Origin: Pigmentiphaga litoralis
Lineage (GTDB): Bacteria; Pseudomonadota; Gammaproteobacteria; Burkholderiales; Burkholderiaceae_B
Length of the DNA: 64,000 nucleotides
Reading direction: 5' to 3'
NCBI RefSeq assembly: GCF_014651835.1
Contig: NZ_BMXQ01000001.1
Span: 930,001 to 994,000, forward strand
The notes under the pieces are model-generated. The model was given only the letters and a program-made list of their open reading frames with translations, searched no databases and was not told the origin of the DNA. This document shows positions 63,054 through 64,000 of this stretch, one piece after another (the stretch's first letter is position 1; every line of letters begins with the position of its first letter). Position numbers and translations under genes: made by a program.

Positions 63054-63988
63054 GCAATGGTGTCGCGGTGCGCCTGCCGGGCGACCCGCAGCGCGCCGCC
63101 CATGTTGTAGAACGCGTGGACAGCGCCCGGGTAGACCGTGCAGGTCACATGGCAATTGGCGGCCGCCAGCCGGTTGGCCAGGGCGATGCCTTCGTCCACC
63201 AGCGGATCGCACTCGGCCAGTTGCAGGAACGTCGGCGCCACGCCGCGCCAGTCGGGCGCGTCCAGCACCGCAAATCGCCAGTCGAGCCGGTCCGCGTCAT
63301 CGCGCAGATAATTGCCGAAAAACCACTGGATGGTCTTCGCGTCCAGCAGGTAGCCCTCGGCGTAGGCGGCATGCGATGGGGTGTCCTGCCAGGCACACGT
63401 GCCCGGATACAGCAGGATCTGGCCGCGCAGGGGCAGTCCGCCATCCCGCGCCCGCAGGGTGGCCTGCGCGGTCAACGTGCCGCCGGCGCTGTCGCCCATG
63501 CCGACGACGGCATAGGGATCGATGCCCAGTTCGCGATGTTCGCCGAAGGCCCATTCCCAGGCATCGAAGACGTCCTGCGCGGCAGTCGGAAAGCGGTGCT
63601 CGGGCGCCAGCCGATAGTCCAGTGACAGGACCTTGCACGCCGCGCCGTTGGCGAGCATGCGGCAGACCGCGTCGTAGCTGTCGACGCTGCCGATCGTAAA
63701 GCCCCCGCCGTGGGTAAAGATCACCAGGGGCGCGGTAGAGGCGGCCAGATGCCCGGCGTACAGCCGGCCGCGAATCCGTTCGCCTGCGACCGGAATGTCC
63801 AGGTCACGCACGTCGGCCACGGGCTGCGCCGCGATTTCCAGGATCTTGCTGGCCTTCTCGTGGAATTCACGCGCGCCTTCCGGCGTGTACTGCCAGTAGG
63901 GCGGCCGGTTGGCGCGGTGGATGCGCGACACCAGATCGGCCACTTGCGGGTCCAGCGGGCGCGGGTGCTCCAGCGGCGGGAAGGCCAC
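63014..63988 (-). CDS. HSL-type alpha/beta hydrolase (start may lie beyond the window edge)
   Basis: 324 aa as seen. Hormone-sensitive-lipase motifs: HGGGFTIGS oxyanion hole, GDSAGGTLTAQ nucleophile, ECDPLVDEG Asp and VYPGAVHAFYNM His. It is a cytosolic esterase of short acyl esters. The GTG at 63988 is used; no in-frame stop lies between it and the window end, so the true start could be outside. The 3' end overlaps the NRDE gene by 40 bp. Confidence 0.78.
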   Translation of the reverse strand: MAFPPLEHPRPLDPQVADLVSRIHRANRPPYWQYTPEGAREFHEKASKILEIAAQPVADVRDLDIPVAGERIRGRLYAGHLAASTAPLVIFTHGGGFTIGSVDSYDAVCRMLANGAACKVLSLDYRLAPEHRFPTAAQDVFDAWEWAFGEHRELGIDPYAVVGMGDSAGGTLTAQATLRARDGGLPLRGQILLYPGTCAWQDTPSHAAYAEGYLLDAKTIQWFFGNYLRDDADRLDWRFAVLDAPDWRGVAPTFLQLAECDPLVDEGIALANRLAAANCHVTCTVYPGAVHAFYNMGGALRVARQAHRDTIAYLRSVFDITNVA

Positions 63989-64000
63989 GGCGTCACACTT

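Overview
The window is high-GC DNA with short intergenic gaps and strong GC at third codon positions, so long reading frames appear antisense to many genes. It looks chromosomal and comes from a Betaproteobacterium of the order Burkholderiales, probably Alcaligenaceae (the Bordetella/Achromobacter neighbourhood). The clues are a Bug-type periplasmic receptor next to an enolase-superfamily enzyme, an IclR/aconitase-X catabolic cluster, the mltG-tmk-holB-tatD-ankyrin run, and a DUF4936/TANGO2-type pair. The genus assignment is an inference from gene content. No rRNA, tRNA, CRISPR array or insertion sequence was found.

Layout. 0-2.1 kb: end of an IclR regulator, then the large and small aconitase X subunits. 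2.2-12.1 kb: scattered housekeeping and stress genes (PsiF-like protein, serine acetyltransferase, M14 lipoprotein peptidase, EAL phosphodiesterase, DUF1345 membrane protein, class V aminotransferase, adenine/adenosine deaminase, a TetR/NTF2 pair, tautomerase plus cytochrome c5). 12.2-15.6 kb: a tyrosine recombinase divergent from a KfrA-type coiled-coil DNA-binding protein across an AT-rich, repeat-laden control region; the kfrA stop overlaps the start of an alpha/beta-barrel protein. 15.7-31.2 kb: mutarotase, TfoX-N protein, DUF2254, ABC-F ATPase, glycine-zipper stress protein, psd, a TetR-MATE operon, fur, two transporters, UspA, DUF2076, enolase-superfamily enzyme and Bug receptor. 31.7-38.6 kb: 2OG-Fe(II) oxygenase, HAD-MOSC operon, RutR-like regulator with an oxidase and a CocE-like hydrolase, DMP19-like protein.

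38.6-49.9 kb holds a compact recC-recB-recD-alkB operon on the minus strand. RecB has a long acidic N-terminal extension built from a seven-residue repeat encoded by about 21-bp units, and RecD has a pentapeptide-repeat linker encoded by nine 15-bp units. 49.9-56 kb: pseudouridine synthase, DbpA helicase, Cache-GGDEF diguanylate cyclase, polysaccharide deacetylase and FAH-family hydrolase. 56.2-60.6 kb: the mltG-tmk-holB-tatD-ankyrin run on the minus strand. 60.7-64 kb: ygfZ, DUF4936, TANGO2-like protein and an HSL-type hydrolase at the right edge.

The strongest candidates for something undescribed are the recombinase/KfrA module, whose near-consensus recombinase promoter is overlapped by an inverted repeat; the repeat-built, highly charged extensions on RecB and RecD in an operon that also carries AlkB; and a ten-G homopolymer just upstream of the enolase-superfamily gene, a possible phase-variation tract.
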